64,000 bases of DNA from Pseudoramibacter alactolyticus ATCC 23263 (GTDB lineage: Bacteria > Bacillota > Clostridia > Eubacteriales > Eubacteriaceae), in assembly GCF_000185505.1 (NCBI RefSeq), contig NZ_GL622359.1, positions 2,047,367 through 2,111,366 on the forward strand. Reading direction: 5' to 3'. Below the pieces are notes generated by a model. That model worked only from the letters and a program-made list of their open reading frames with translations. It had not been told where the DNA came from and ran no database searches. The position numbers and the translations under genes were made by a program. Shown piece after piece: positions 8,227 to 17,454 of the stretch (within the stretch, counting starts at the first letter, position 1; the number at the start of each line of letters is the position of its first letter).

Positions 8227-9717
8227 ATGAACAAACCGACATTACAAGAAACGTATCGGCTTTATATTGGCGGGAAGTGGCAGGACGCCTCCGACGGGGC
8301 GACCTTCACGACCAGCTGTCCGGCGACCGGTGCGGCGCTTGCGACCTGCGCCCAGGCGACCAAGGAAGACGTGGACGAGGCGGTGAAAGCGGCGTGGCAG
8401 GCCTTTGGCACCTGGAAAAATACCACGGCGGCCGAACGTGCGGCGATCCTCAATCAGGTGGCGGATATCATCGACGAAAACAAAGCATTTCTGGCCGCCG
8501 TTGAATCGGTGGATAACGGCAAGCCGATCCGAGAATGCCTGGCCATCGATATTCCAATGAGCGCTCAGCACTTTCGTTATTTCGCCGGCTGCATCCAGGC
8601 TGAAGAAGGCAGCGCCAATATGCTCGACGGCAACACGATGAGCCTGATCCTGCGCGAGCCTATCGGCGTGGTCGGCCAGATTGTGCCGTGGAATTTCCCG
8701 TTTTTAATGGCGGCCTGGAAGCTTGCGCCGGTTTTGGCGGCGGGCGACTGCACCGTTTTTAAATCCTCGAGTTCCACGCCGCTGAGCGTGCTTGAACTGG
8801 CCCGACTGACCCAGGACGTGATCCCGGCCGGGGTCTTCAACGTGATCACCGGCTCCGGCTCGAAATCCGGACAGTATATTCTGGATCATCCGGACATCCG
8901 CAAACTGGCCTTCACCGGCTCGACGGAGGTCGGCCGCGATGTGGCCCGCGCCGCCGCGGAGAAGCTGATTCCGGCCACCTTGGAACTGGGCGGTAAATCC
9001 GCGAATATCTTCTTTGATGACTGCGATTGGGAAATGGCCATGGACGGCGTTCAGCTGGGCATCCTCTTCAACCAGGGGCAAGTGTGCTGCGCCGGGTCCC
9101 GGGTTTTCGTGCAGGAAGGGATTTACGACCGCTTTGTCGAAGAGACCGCGAAGCGTTTTAACGCGGTGAAAGTCGGGATGCCGCTGGACGAAAGCACCCA
9201 GATGGGTGCCCAGATTAACGAGAAGCAGGTTCAGAAGATCTTAAGCTATATCGAAATCGGCAGGCAGGAGGGCGCAACGGTGGTCTGCGGCGGCGAACGC
9301 GCCACGGAAGGCGACCTGGCCAATGGCTGTTTTGTGAAGCCGACGCTGCTCACCGGCGTGACCAACGACATGCGCGTGGCCCGGGAAGAAATCTTTGGGC
9401 CAGTAGCGGTGGTGATCCCGTTTGTGGACGAGGCGGATGCGATCCGCATGGCCAATGATTCGGTTTACGGTCTCGGCGGCGCCGTCTGGACCCGGGATAT
9501 CAACCGAGCGATTCGCGTGGCCAGAGCCATCGAAACCGGCCGGATGTGGGTCAATACCTACAATGCGATTCCGGAAGGGGCGCCCTTCGGCGGTTACAAG
9601 GAATCCGGGATCGGCCGCGAAACCCACAAGGTCATGCTTCAGCACTACACGCAAACGAAAAACATCATGATCAATCTTTCGGAAACCCCCTCGGGTTTCT
9701 ATCCGAAACAGGCATAG
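8227..9717 (+). CDS. NAD(P)-dependent aldehyde dehydrogenase
   Basis: A 496-residue member of the classical aldehyde dehydrogenase superfamily, oxidising an aldehyde to the acid. Core motifs are in place: VPWNFPFLMAAWKLAPVLAAG (cofactor and catalytic Asn), FTGSTEVG, the general-base Glu in LELGGKSAN, the nucleophilic Cys in NQGQVCCAGSR, EEIFGPV, and PFGGYKESGIGRE near the end. The start at 8227 lies after GGGAGGAG; the ATG at 8212 overlaps that site and is less likely. The extra Cys beside the nucleophile is common in the family. Monocistronic, divergent from the dehydratase operon. The aldehyde is unknown. Confidence 0.93.
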   Translation: MNKPTLQETYRLYIGGKWQDASDGATFTTSCPATGAALATCAQATKEDVDEAVKAAWQAFGTWKNTTAAERAAILNQVADIIDENKAFLAAVESVDNGKPIRECLAIDIPMSAQHFRYFAGCIQAEEGSANMLDGNTMSLILREPIGVVGQIVPWNFPFLMAAWKLAPVLAAGDCTVFKSSSSTPLSVLELARLTQDVIPAGVFNVITGSGSKSGQYILDHPDIRKLAFTGSTEVGRDVARAAAEKLIPATLELGGKSANIFFDDCDWEMAMDGVQLGILFNQGQVCCAGSRVFVQEGIYDRFVEETAKRFNAVKVGMPLDESTQMGAQINEKQVQKILSYIEIGRQEGATVVCGGERATEGDLANGCFVKPTLLTGVTNDMRVAREEIFGPVAVVIPFVDEADAIRMANDSVYGLGGAVWTRDINRAIRVARAIETGRMWVNTYNAIPEGAPFGGYKESGIGRETHKVMLQHYTQTKNIMINLSETPSGFYPKQA

Positions 9718-9742
9718 CATTTCCGGCATTAACACCAACAGC

Positions 9743-9781
9743 AAACGGCCGGCGCGCATAACCCGCGTGCCGGCCGTTTTT
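9743..9781 (+). terminator. Terminator after the aldehyde dehydrogenase
   Basis: AAACGGCCGGCGCGC / GCGTGCCGGCCGTTT stem with one G-U type pair, ending in TTTTT. Confidence 0.9.
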
Positions 9782-9822
9782 AATGCGCACAAAAAGGACG
9801 CCCGGGGCGTCCAGTTGCTGAT

Positions 9823-11901
9823 TTACTTAATTTCCGACGTTTCAATGACAAAGTGCACCGAGCCGCCCATGGCGTCCGTCTTGCCGGCAAAATTGTTGTA
9901 GTCCTTGCCGGCCCGCCTGATGGTTTTGAGTTTGCGGAGGACGCCTTTGAAGTCGTGGTTGTAATAGCCGGCCAGTTTGTCGATGCCTGTGGTTTTAAAC
10001 TGGCTCATGCCCGAATAAAGGGAGCCGAGGCCGCTTGTCAGCGTGGCGGAGCCGGCGGTGAGTTGGAAAGCGCCGCTGCTCAGTTTGGCGTTGTTGGCCT
10101 TGAGGGTTGCGAGTCCATCGGAGAGGGTTTTGCTGCCCTTTGCCAGGGTTTTGCTGCCGCGGGCCAGCTGGCCGACGCCGGCGGACAGGCTGCCGGTATT
10201 GCCGTTAAGCTCTTTGAGGCCGTCGTTGAGCTGGCTGGTGCCGGCGGATAGCGCTTCAATACCCTTTTGAAGTTTGGCAGACCCTTGTGCAAGCGAGGCG
10301 GTGCCATTGGAGAGTGTGGTCAATTGTCCTTGAATTGTTGAGATTTCTTCATCGGATGGCAGAGAAGCAGTCACTTGATTGAGAGTGCTCCAGCTGCCAG
10401 CCAATTGATGGAGTTGATCCAAATTTGTATTGATTGTTTGCAGTTTACCTTTTTGCGTAGCAATTTGTGTTTCGTTGTTTGTTTTAGCAGCGGCGATAAG
10501 AGTATCAGCTGTGGCGCTACGCTGTGTTTGAAGCATGCTGATTTGCTGATTGACTTTTTCCAAAGAACCATAATTTTTTGAAAGAGTTGCTTGCTTTTCT
10601 CTGAGTGTCGCGGTGCTGGTTTGGATGGTCTTGAGTTTCGCATTTAAGCCGTCGTTGCCATTTGGGCCATTCAAACTGTTTTTCAGTTGTGAGTTCATCT
10701 TTATGGCGCCTTTTGTGAGATCTTGGGATCCTTTTATTGCATTGGGATAATTGCTGACAAGCTGCTGGCTGCCTTTGTAAAGTCCGGCGATGCCCTTGGT
10801 TAACGCTGGTGTTTTGCCGTTTAGGGTCGCCAGGCCGCCGGCCAGGGTATTGGCGCCGGCGGTCAGGCTCGCGCTGCCGCCAGACGCCGTGGCCACGCCG
10901 CCGGTATAGATCGAAAGCCCGGAGGCTAAGGTGCCGGCGCCGGCGGTGAGTTTGACGGAGCCGTTTTTTGCGGAAAGAGATCCGGCGACCAGCTGGGCCG
11001 AGGCGTTTTGCAGCCGGTTCACAGCGCTGTCGAGATCGGAGAAGCTGTCGATTTTGTCGAGGCCGGCCTTTTCGAGGACATCAGTGGAAGCGGAGGTGAT
11101 GGTCGGGCCCATGGCGAAATTTTTCACCGAGGCGGTGATGGTCACCGATTCGGGAATCTGGATGCGGGTCTGTCCCGCCAGACCCAGATTTTCCGCAAGC
11201 CTGGGGAAGGCGAGCCCCACGGTGACATTGTTGGTGCCGTCGGCGACGACGGTGCCGTGGTCGATCTGCACGTCGGTGAACGTTTTAGCCGGCAGGTTCA
11301 GCGCCGTGGCCACGGCAAAGGGCGTATGGATACCGTCGGTGGTGCTCGTGTTGTCGTAATCAATGGTCATTTCCAGACGGCCGCTCTTGCCGGCGATGTC
11401 TTTGGCGGTGATGGGTTTGCCGTCGAGCTTATAGCTGATATGAACCGAGAGCGGCAGGGACTTGTCGGTTTGGCCCTGATAATAAATATCCTTATTTTTG
11501 GTCTGCCAGGTCAGGGCGCTGCCGCTCTGGTCAAATTTTTCGCTGCCTTTGAGGTTGGTGATGCCGGTGAGATCGGAGCGGTCGGCGAGACGGCCGGAGC
11601 CGTTCACGTTTTTCAGCCAGTCCGACACGGTGACGGAAGGGCTGCCCCCGGCGGCATCGGTCTTGACGTAGACCGTTTCTTTTTTGGTGATGCCGGAGCC
11701 GGACACGGTGCCGGAGCCGGACACTTTTTCCGCCTGACGGGTCAGGGATTGTTTGGAGACGGCAGCGGCGTTCGCCGGCTGCGGCGTCAGCGCCGCGGCC
11801 ACGGTGCCGCCGGTCAGCGTGAGGGCGAGGGCGGCGGCCGTCAGCGTTTTGGCGGTCCGGGATGTTCGCAATGTTCGAAATGAAGGAAAATGCTGTTTCA
11901 T
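9823..11901 (-). CDS. Exported YhgE/Pip-like repeat protein
   Basis: A 692-residue secreted protein. A basic start and hydrophobic segment (residues about 18-37) ending in NAAA form a signal peptide. From about residue 285 there are many heptad-like repeats of the xxxLxxG type (SKTLAKGSKTLSDGLATL and similar), as in the extracellular part of YhgE/Pip proteins, interrupted at about residues 370-530 by a charged, coiled-coil-like, Gln/Lys-rich piece. There is no C-terminal membrane domain, unlike full YhgE/Pip proteins. It is 25 bases downstream of the MMPL exporter gene in the same operon, so it probably works with it at the cell surface. The middle is clearly lower in GC than its flanks (see findings). 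Confidence 0.75.
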   Translation of the reverse strand: MKQHFPSFRTLRTSRTAKTLTAAALALTLTGGTVAAALTPQPANAAAVSKQSLTRQAEKVSGSGTVSGSGITKKETVYVKTDAAGGSPSVTVSDWLKNVNGSGRLADRSDLTGITNLKGSEKFDQSGSALTWQTKNKDIYYQGQTDKSLPLSVHISYKLDGKPITAKDIAGKSGRLEMTIDYDNTSTTDGIHTPFAVATALNLPAKTFTDVQIDHGTVVADGTNNVTVGLAFPRLAENLGLAGQTRIQIPESVTITASVKNFAMGPTITSASTDVLEKAGLDKIDSFSDLDSAVNRLQNASAQLVAGSLSAKNGSVKLTAGAGTLASGLSIYTGGVATASGGSASLTAGANTLAGGLATLNGKTPALTKGIAGLYKGSQQLVSNYPNAIKGSQDLTKGAIKMNSQLKNSLNGPNGNDGLNAKLKTIQTSTATLREKQATLSKNYGSLEKVNQQISMLQTQRSATADTLIAAAKTNNETQIATQKGKLQTINTNLDQLHQLAGSWSTLNQVTASLPSDEEISTIQGQLTTLSNGTASLAQGSAKLQKGIEALSAGTSQLNDGLKELNGNTGSLSAGVGQLARGSKTLAKGSKTLSDGLATLKANNAKLSSGAFQLTAGSATLTSGLGSLYSGMSQFKTTGIDKLAGYYNHDFKGVLRKLKTIRRAGKDYNNFAGKTDAMGGSVHFVIETSEIK

Positions 11902-11926
11902 GGGATTGTCCTTTCTGAAGTTTTAC

Positions 11927-14029
11927 TCAGTCAAGGGCCGCGTCGGCGTTTAAAAGCGCGCGGTCGGGATCGACGAAGCCCCTGGAGGTCTTGAGAATCA
12001 AATGGTCGAAGAGCATCAAAAGCGACGGCAGCACAAAAACGACAGCCGCCATCGAGACCAATGCCCCGCGGGCCATCAGCATGCACAGGGAGCTGATGAT
12101 GTCCACGTTGGAGTAAATGCCGACGCCGAAGGTCGCGGCGAAGAAGCCTGCGGCTGAAACGATGATCGACGGGATGGCAAAGGCCAGAGCGTTTTCCACC
12201 GCCTGGCCCTTGGCCTTGCCCGTAAAGCGCTCCCGCTTGTAGCGTGTTGTCATCAGGATGGCGTAGTCCACCGTGGCGCCGAGCTGGATGGTCGAGATGC
12301 AGATCGGTGCGATAAACACCAGCGAGGTGCCGGTATAAAATGGGATGCCCAGATTGATGAAAATCGCAAATTCGATGACGGCCACCAGGATAAAGGGCAG
12401 GGAGAAGGATTGCAGCACCAGCGCGATGATGACGAAGATCATCGCTATGGACACGATGTTGACGACGCTGAAGTCGTGGTCGGCAATGGTGACCAGATCC
12501 TTGGTGGCTGGCGCCTCGCCGATGAGCATGCCCTTGTGGTCGTAGCGGTGCATCACGCGGTTGATGCGCGTCACCTGGGCATTAACCGCGTCGGTGCCGG
12601 TGGTGTATCGGCTGGTGACGATCAGGAGTTTGTAGCGCTTGCTTTCCATGATGTCCCGGATTTTATCGGGGATCATGCTTTCGGGAACGGTGGGCCCGAG
12701 GAGACTGTCCGTGCCAAGCACGGCCTTTACCCCCTTGACGCCTTTCACGGCGCGGGTCATCTGATAGGTCTTTTTGGCGGAGAGGTTTTTGTCCGCGAGG
12801 ATCATATGGGTCGAGCCGGTATCAAAATCATTTTCGAGCTTGTGCCGGGCGATGGTGTAGCCGAGGTTCTTTGGCAGCTTGGCGCCCATATCGTAATACG
12901 ACTGGGTGTGGGTGTAGCCGATGGCCGCTGGGATCCAGATGATTAAAAAGAGGGCGAGCACCAGGCGGCGCCTGCCGACGATGCCGCGGGCCAGCCGCTT
13001 CATATCCGGCAGGACGGAGCGGTGGCGGGTGCGTTCGATCAGGCGGTCGAAGGTGAGGATCAGCGCCGGGAGCACGGTCACACAGCTGATGACGCCGAGG
13101 ATCACGCCCTTGGCCATCACGATGCCCAGGTTCATGCCGAGCTTAAACGTCATAAAGCACAGGGCGATGAAGCCGGCCACCGTGGTGACGGAGGAGCCGG
13201 TGACCGAGACAATGGTCGCGTTGATGGCGCGGGCCATGGCGGTCTCGCGGTTGCCGTTGTTCAAATTGAGCTGCTCCTCGTAGCTGTGCCAGAGAAAGAT
13301 GGAATAGTCCATCGTCACGGCCAGCTGCAGCACGGCGGCCAGGGCTTTGGTGATATAGGAGATATCGCCGAGAAAAATATTCGAGCCCAGATTCCAGAGG
13401 ATGGCGATGCCGATGCTTGCCAGGAAAATAAAGGGCACGATATAAGAATCCATGAAGATCATCATCACCAGGCAGGACAGCGCCACCGCGATGGCGATAT
13501 ATACCGGCTCTTCCTGTTCGCTCAGATTTTTCAAGTCGGTGACCATGGCCGACATGCCGGAGACAAAGCATTGTTTGCCGGCGATGCGGCGCATCTGGGT
13601 GATGGCCTGCATGGTTTCGTCCGCCGAGGTCGAGGTGTCGAAGAACACGGCCATCATCGTCTCGTCGCCTTTGTTGAAGGCCTTATAAACATCCGAAGGG
13701 ATCATTTTTTTCGGGATGGTCAGGTCGGCGACACTGTCATACCAGATTACCGAATTCACGTGATCGATTTTTTTGAACTTTTTCTCGACGGCGGCCACCT
13801 GCTTATCGCTCATGCCCTTAAAGATCACCAGCGAGAAGCCACCCTTGCCGAAATCCTTCATTAGGATGTCCTGGCCTTTGATGGTGTCGATGGAATCGGG
13901 TAGATAGGTCAGGATGTCGTAATTGATGCGCGTGTTGAAATAGCCGAATGCCGAGGGAATTAGAAGCAGCAGCCCGACGATCAGAATGGGGATTCGAAGG
14001 CGGACAATGTTTTTGCCGAATGCAGCCAT
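11927..14029 (-). CDS. MMPL/RND-type membrane transporter
   Basis: A 700-residue transporter of the MMPL branch of the RND superfamily. It has the typical duplicated plan: one TM segment (residues about 10-30), an extracellular domain starting NYDILTYLPDS, five or six TM segments (about 175-350), then TM7 (about 355-375), a second extracellular domain and a final TM bundle (about 510-680). TM4 carries AVTMDYSIFLWHSYEEQ and the second half ATVDYAILMTTRYKRER, the Asp-Tyr pairs linked to proton coupling in MMPL proteins. Relatives export lipids, glycolipids or drugs. A divergent TetR gene beside it suggests induction by the exported compound. Confidence 0.9.
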   Translation of the reverse strand: MAAFGKNIVRLRIPILIVGLLLLIPSAFGYFNTRINYDILTYLPDSIDTIKGQDILMKDFGKGGFSLVIFKGMSDKQVAAVEKKFKKIDHVNSVIWYDSVADLTIPKKMIPSDVYKAFNKGDETMMAVFFDTSTSADETMQAITQMRRIAGKQCFVSGMSAMVTDLKNLSEQEEPVYIAIAVALSCLVMMIFMDSYIVPFIFLASIGIAILWNLGSNIFLGDISYITKALAAVLQLAVTMDYSIFLWHSYEEQLNLNNGNRETAMARAINATIVSVTGSSVTTVAGFIALCFMTFKLGMNLGIVMAKGVILGVISCVTVLPALILTFDRLIERTRHRSVLPDMKRLARGIVGRRRLVLALFLIIWIPAAIGYTHTQSYYDMGAKLPKNLGYTIARHKLENDFDTGSTHMILADKNLSAKKTYQMTRAVKGVKGVKAVLGTDSLLGPTVPESMIPDKIRDIMESKRYKLLIVTSRYTTGTDAVNAQVTRINRVMHRYDHKGMLIGEAPATKDLVTIADHDFSVVNIVSIAMIFVIIALVLQSFSLPFILVAVIEFAIFINLGIPFYTGTSLVFIAPICISTIQLGATVDYAILMTTRYKRERFTGKAKGQAVENALAFAIPSIIVSAAGFFAATFGVGIYSNVDIISSLCMLMARGALVSMAAVVFVLPSLLMLFDHLILKTSRGFVDPDRALLNADAALD

Positions 14030-14103
14030 AGCGTCATTCCTTTCTCAAAAGATATAAGTAAGATAAAAATAAAGCCGCGGTTAAAACGATCATTCGATCA
14101 GTT

Positions 14104-14217
14104 TTCAACAAGAGATAAAAAATAAACAGTTGTTGAATTTCTAACCATGGTTTATTATACTGGTAATGGGATGAAAATCAATAATCAGATGTTCATCAAT
14201 TGTTCTTTATTCAACAA
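14104..14217. promoter_or_regulatory. Candidate TetR operators: three TTCAACAA copies
   Basis: The 327-base gap between the MMPL operon and the TetR gene contains TTCAACAA at 14104-14111 and 14210-14217 and its inverse TTGTTGAA at 14130-14137. The gap is very AT-rich and should hold both divergent promoters. A near-palindrome (AAAAC-GATC-ATTC-GATC-AGTTTT, 14083-14105) lies beside the first copy. Assignment to the regulator is inference. Confidence 0.35.
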
Positions 14218-14356
14218 AAAAATAAAAAATGTTTAGAAATATCAAAAAGAATGTACGCATGCGTTTGACGCTCGAGACGTTAAAGAGATATACCAAGCAG
14301 AAAGCGATACGGGCGGGGAAGCGTTTGGCGCATTGCAAAAGAAGGGGGCATGAAAA

Positions 14357-14953
14357 GTGATGGAGAAGGAAAAGAAAGGGCGCAGGGAAGACCGTCGGGT
14401 GCGTAAGACCAAGGCGGCGCTGCGGAAAGCGCTGACCGATTTTTTGCGGGAGAAGCCAATCCAGGAAATTCGCGTGCGGGAGATTGCCGACAAGATTGAC
14501 ATTAACCGCGGGACCTTCTATCAATATTATCGGGATGTGTACGATATGCTGGCCCAGCTGGAGGCGGAGCTCTTCGAGCAGTTTAACGTCATTTTCAAAG
14601 CGCATCGTGATCCGGTGATGACCAACGAAGATATCAAGGCGGTGTTTGTGCAGATTTTTACCCTGCTGGCGGTCAATGCAGATTTGGCGATCGTGCTGAT
14701 GGGGCCCAACGGCGATCCGGTGTTTGTGGATAAAATCCGGCAGATGGTGCGCCGCCGCTGCATCGACGATTTTTTTCGGAATTATCAAAAGAATCCGGAC
14801 GAGACTTTTGAATATTTTTATGCCTATGCGGTGTCCGGCTGCATCGGTCTTTTTCAGCGTTGGCTGAGCGGCGGCGCCAGGGAAACGCCGGAGCAGATGG
14901 CAGATATTGTGGAGGAGATTCTGCTCAAGGGCATCCAGGTTCTGGAGGGCTGA
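14357..14953 (+). CDS. TetR/AcrR family regulator
   Basis: A 198-residue repressor. The N-terminal helix-turn-helix is clear: RKTKAALRKALTDFL, then IQEIRVREIADKIDINRGTFYQYY at about residues 35-60. The C-terminal half is the ligand-binding and dimer domain, with a TetR_C-like pattern. I use the GTG at 14357, 8 bases after GGGGG; the ATG at 14360 is also possible. It is transcribed away from the MMPL/YhgE-like operon and most likely represses it until an effector binds. Confidence 0.88.
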   Translation: MMEKEKKGRREDRRVRKTKAALRKALTDFLREKPIQEIRVREIADKIDINRGTFYQYYRDVYDMLAQLEAELFEQFNVIFKAHRDPVMTNEDIKAVFVQIFTLLAVNADLAIVLMGPNGDPVFVDKIRQMVRRRCIDDFFRNYQKNPDETFEYFYAYAVSGCIGLFQRWLSGGARETPEQMADIVEEILLKGIQVLEG

Positions 14954-14993
14954 AAAATGATGGCCCTTTGGCCAGGAATCGTAAAATGAGCGC

Positions 14994-15021
14994 TTGACAA
15001 CGCAGCGAATTATGGTATCAT
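14994..15021 (+). promoter_or_regulatory. Promoter of tRNA-Val
   Basis: TTGACA (14994-14999) and TATCAT (15016-15021) with a 16-base spacer, 11 bases before the tRNA. Confidence 0.75.
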
Positions 15022-15031
15022 AATAAACGAT

Positions 15032-15107
15032 GATCCCTTAGCTCAGCTGGAAGAGCGCTACCTTCACACGGTAGAGGTCGCTGGTTCAAGCCCAGTAGGG
15101 ATCACCA
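15032..15107 (+). tRNA. tRNA-Val (anticodon CAC)
   Basis: A 76-base cloverleaf with acceptor stem GATCCCT/AGGGATC, discriminator A and encoded CCA. The anticodon stem CTACC/GGTAG encloses loop TTCACAC, so the anticodon is CAC, reading GUG. The T loop GGTTCAAGCC is standard. Confidence 0.95.
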
Positions 15108-15133
15108 TCCTTGTAAAAGAATACTGTGTTTCA

Positions 15134-15170
15134 CAAATAACGGACCCGATTGCGCGGGTCCGTTATTTGT
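15134..15170 (+). terminator. Terminator of tRNA-Val
   Basis: AATAACGGACCCG / CGGGTCCGTTATT hairpin beginning 27 bases after the tRNA. A second GC-rich stretch ending in seven Ts follows at about 15174-15202. Confidence 0.8.
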
Positions 15171-15278
15171 TTGCGGGCTCCGCCGATGCGCGGGGCTTTT
15201 TTTATACGGTGCATGGCTGAAAACAACGAGAGGGACAGGTCGGGCCAAAAAGATATAATGCATATGAAATAAATAGGA

Positions 15279-15307
15279 TTGACAGTCGGCGAATAATCAC
15301 CTATAAT
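15279..15307 (+). promoter_or_regulatory. Consensus sigma-A promoter of the CODH operon
   Basis: Perfect TTGACA (15279-15284) and TATAAT (15302-15307) with a 17-base spacer. The leader is about 58 bases. Such a strong promoter suggests high or constitutive expression unless a regulator intervenes. Confidence 0.85.
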
Positions 15308-15371
15308 TCTGATATGTATAATTAATCGGTAGAACAGTATTTATCAGCGACATGAGAAAAGGAAGAGGAAC

Positions 15372-17438
15372 ATGATCGAAAAAATCCACAGCCATCGCAA
15401 CTTAATCGGCTTTGATGAAAATGGCATCCCCACAGTGACCCATCCGGCGACGGACCATCATCACGAGCAGGTGCATCCGCACGGTGACAGCTCCGACGAC
15501 GCGTTTATCCGCGATTATATGGCAGCGGTCGGCGCGTACAAGCAGACTTTCCCGACCCGGGACGAACAGATTGAGCAGACGCCGGACCCGGCGGTGCGGG
15601 AGATGCTGATCCGGCAGAAGCAGCTGGGAATCGACACGACCTTCGATCGTTTCGACAAGCAAAAGCCCCAGTGTAATTTCGGCCTGGCCGGGGTGTGCTG
15701 CAAAAATTGCAACATGGGTCCCTGTCGTATCACGGCGAAAGCCAAGCGCGGCATCTGCGGGGCCGATGCGGATCTGATCGTCGCGCGCAATCTGCTGCGT
15801 TCGGCGGCGGCCGGCGCGGCCCAGCACGGCATGCACGGCCGGGAGCTGATGCTCGAGCTCAAGTGGGCGGCGGAGAGCAAGCTCGATGTGCCGCTGCTCG
15901 GCGAGCAGAAGATCAAGGATACGGCAGCGGCCTTCGGCATCCCGACGGCGCACCGGAAGCTTAAGTCTGTCGCCGCCGATCTGGCGGGCGCTCTGCTTGC
16001 TGATCTGTCGAATCCGGATCCGGCAAAGCCCTACAAAACCATCGAAGCCTGCGCCCCTCCGGAGCGGGTGGCGGTATGGAAGGATTTGGACCTCGTGCCC
16101 ATCAGCGCTTATCACGAAGTGTTCGAGGCCTACCACAAGACCGGCGTCGGCACCGACGGCGACTGGAAAAGCATTTTGCAGCAGATGCTGCGCTGCGGCC
16201 TGGCATTCACTTTCTCCGGGGTGGTGGGCACGTCCATTGCGACGGACGGGCTTTTCGGCGTCGGCGACCGGGTGACCTCGAAGGTGAATATCGGCGCGCT
16301 GAAAAAGGGCTATGTGAACATCGCGGTGCACGGGCATCTGCCGCTTTTGGTGAAGGCCATCGTGAAGGCCGGCCAAAGCGAAAAATTCGTCGATCTGGCA
16401 AGACGCCAGGGGGCGAAGGGCATCCGCTTTTACGGGATCTGCTGCTCCGGTCTTTCGGCGATGTACCGCTACGCCGGGGTGATCCCACTGTCCAACGCGG
16501 TATCGGCGGAGCTGGTGCTCGGCACCGGCGCCCTCGATTTGTGGGTGGCGGACGTACAGGATGTGTTCCCGGCGATCATGGACGTGGCGCACTGCACCCA
16601 AACCGCCGTGGTCACCACCAGCGCCTCGGCCAGGCTGCCCGGAGCGGAACGCTTTGAATACGACCGTCACCACAGCAACATCGGCGAGACCAAAACGCTG
16701 GCGGAAAAAATCGTGATGCGCGGCATTCAAAGCTTCGCCGACCGCCGGGGCGTGCCGGTTTATATCCCGCCATACGAGGTCGAGGCGGAGGTGGGCTTTT
16801 CGGTGGAATATGTGCACAAGCGCTTTGGCAGCATGACGCCGGTGGCCGAGGCCATTCGCGACGGGCGCATCCTCGGCATCGTGAACATGGTGGGCTGCAA
16901 CAATCCGAAGGTACCCTACGAACGCTGCATCGCCGATGTGACAGAGGTGTTGGTGAAAAACAACGTGCTGGTGCTTTCCAACGGCTGCGCCTCTTACCCG
17001 CTGATGAAGCTGGGCTATTGCAGTAAGGCCGGCCGGGAAAAGGCCGGCGAGGCACTGCGGAAATTCCTCGCGCCGGACTTGCCGCCGGTGTGGCATGTGG
17101 GCGAGTGCATCGACAACACCCGATCCTCCGGAATTATGGCGGGCATTGCGGCGACGCTCGGGGTTGACCTGCCGGCGATGCCCTATGCTTTTTCTTCGCC
17201 GGAATGGAGCAACGAAAAGGGACTTGATGCGGCCATGGGCTTCAGGCTTTTGGGCGTGAGCTCCTATCATTGCGTGGAGGCGCCAATTTTCGGCTCGAAA
17301 AACGTCATTGAATTTATGAAAGAAGGCACGCGGGAAACGCTGGGCTCGGTGATGCACGTCAATGTGGATCCGAAGGCGCTCGGCGAAAAAATCGTCGCCG
17401 ACATGAAGGCCAAACGTGCAGCCCTTGGCTGGGACTGA
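15372..17438 (+). CDS. CODH-family (CooS-like) protein with an altered C-cluster
   Basis: A 688-residue homologue of the Ni-Fe carbon monoxide dehydrogenase catalytic subunit. D- and B-cluster cysteines are present: Cys101 and Cys109, then Cys110, 113, 118 and 129. Compared with C. hydrogenoformans CODH-II from memory, the C-cluster ligands His261, Cys295, Cys446, Cys476 and Cys526 correspond to His322, Cys358 (GICC), Cys509 (GCNNPK), Cys539 (NGCAS) and Cys579 (GECIDNTR), and Lys563 to Lys616. The Cys333 position (DYQC) is Asp397 (DVQD). It may therefore bind a different cluster and not oxidise CO. The N terminus is about 50 residues longer than usual and His rich (DHHHEQVHPH). RBS GGAAGAGG. 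First gene of an operon with an ABC importer; no cooC, cooF or acsB is nearby. Confidence 0.88.
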   Translation: MIEKIHSHRNLIGFDENGIPTVTHPATDHHHEQVHPHGDSSDDAFIRDYMAAVGAYKQTFPTRDEQIEQTPDPAVREMLIRQKQLGIDTTFDRFDKQKPQCNFGLAGVCCKNCNMGPCRITAKAKRGICGADADLIVARNLLRSAAAGAAQHGMHGRELMLELKWAAESKLDVPLLGEQKIKDTAAAFGIPTAHRKLKSVAADLAGALLADLSNPDPAKPYKTIEACAPPERVAVWKDLDLVPISAYHEVFEAYHKTGVGTDGDWKSILQQMLRCGLAFTFSGVVGTSIATDGLFGVGDRVTSKVNIGALKKGYVNIAVHGHLPLLVKAIVKAGQSEKFVDLARRQGAKGIRFYGICCSGLSAMYRYAGVIPLSNAVSAELVLGTGALDLWVADVQDVFPAIMDVAHCTQTAVVTTSASARLPGAERFEYDRHHSNIGETKTLAEKIVMRGIQSFADRRGVPVYIPPYEVEAEVGFSVEYVHKRFGSMTPVAEAIRDGRILGIVNMVGCNNPKVPYERCIADVTEVLVKNNVLVLSNGCASYPLMKLGYCSKAGREKAGEALRKFLAPDLPPVWHVGECIDNTRSSGIMAGIAATLGVDLPAMPYAFSSPEWSNEKGLDAAMGFRLLGVSSYHCVEAPIFGSKNVIEFMKEGTRETLGSVMHVNVDPKALGEKIVADMKAKRAALGWD

Positions 17439-17454
17439 GATCGGAGGTGTGCCG

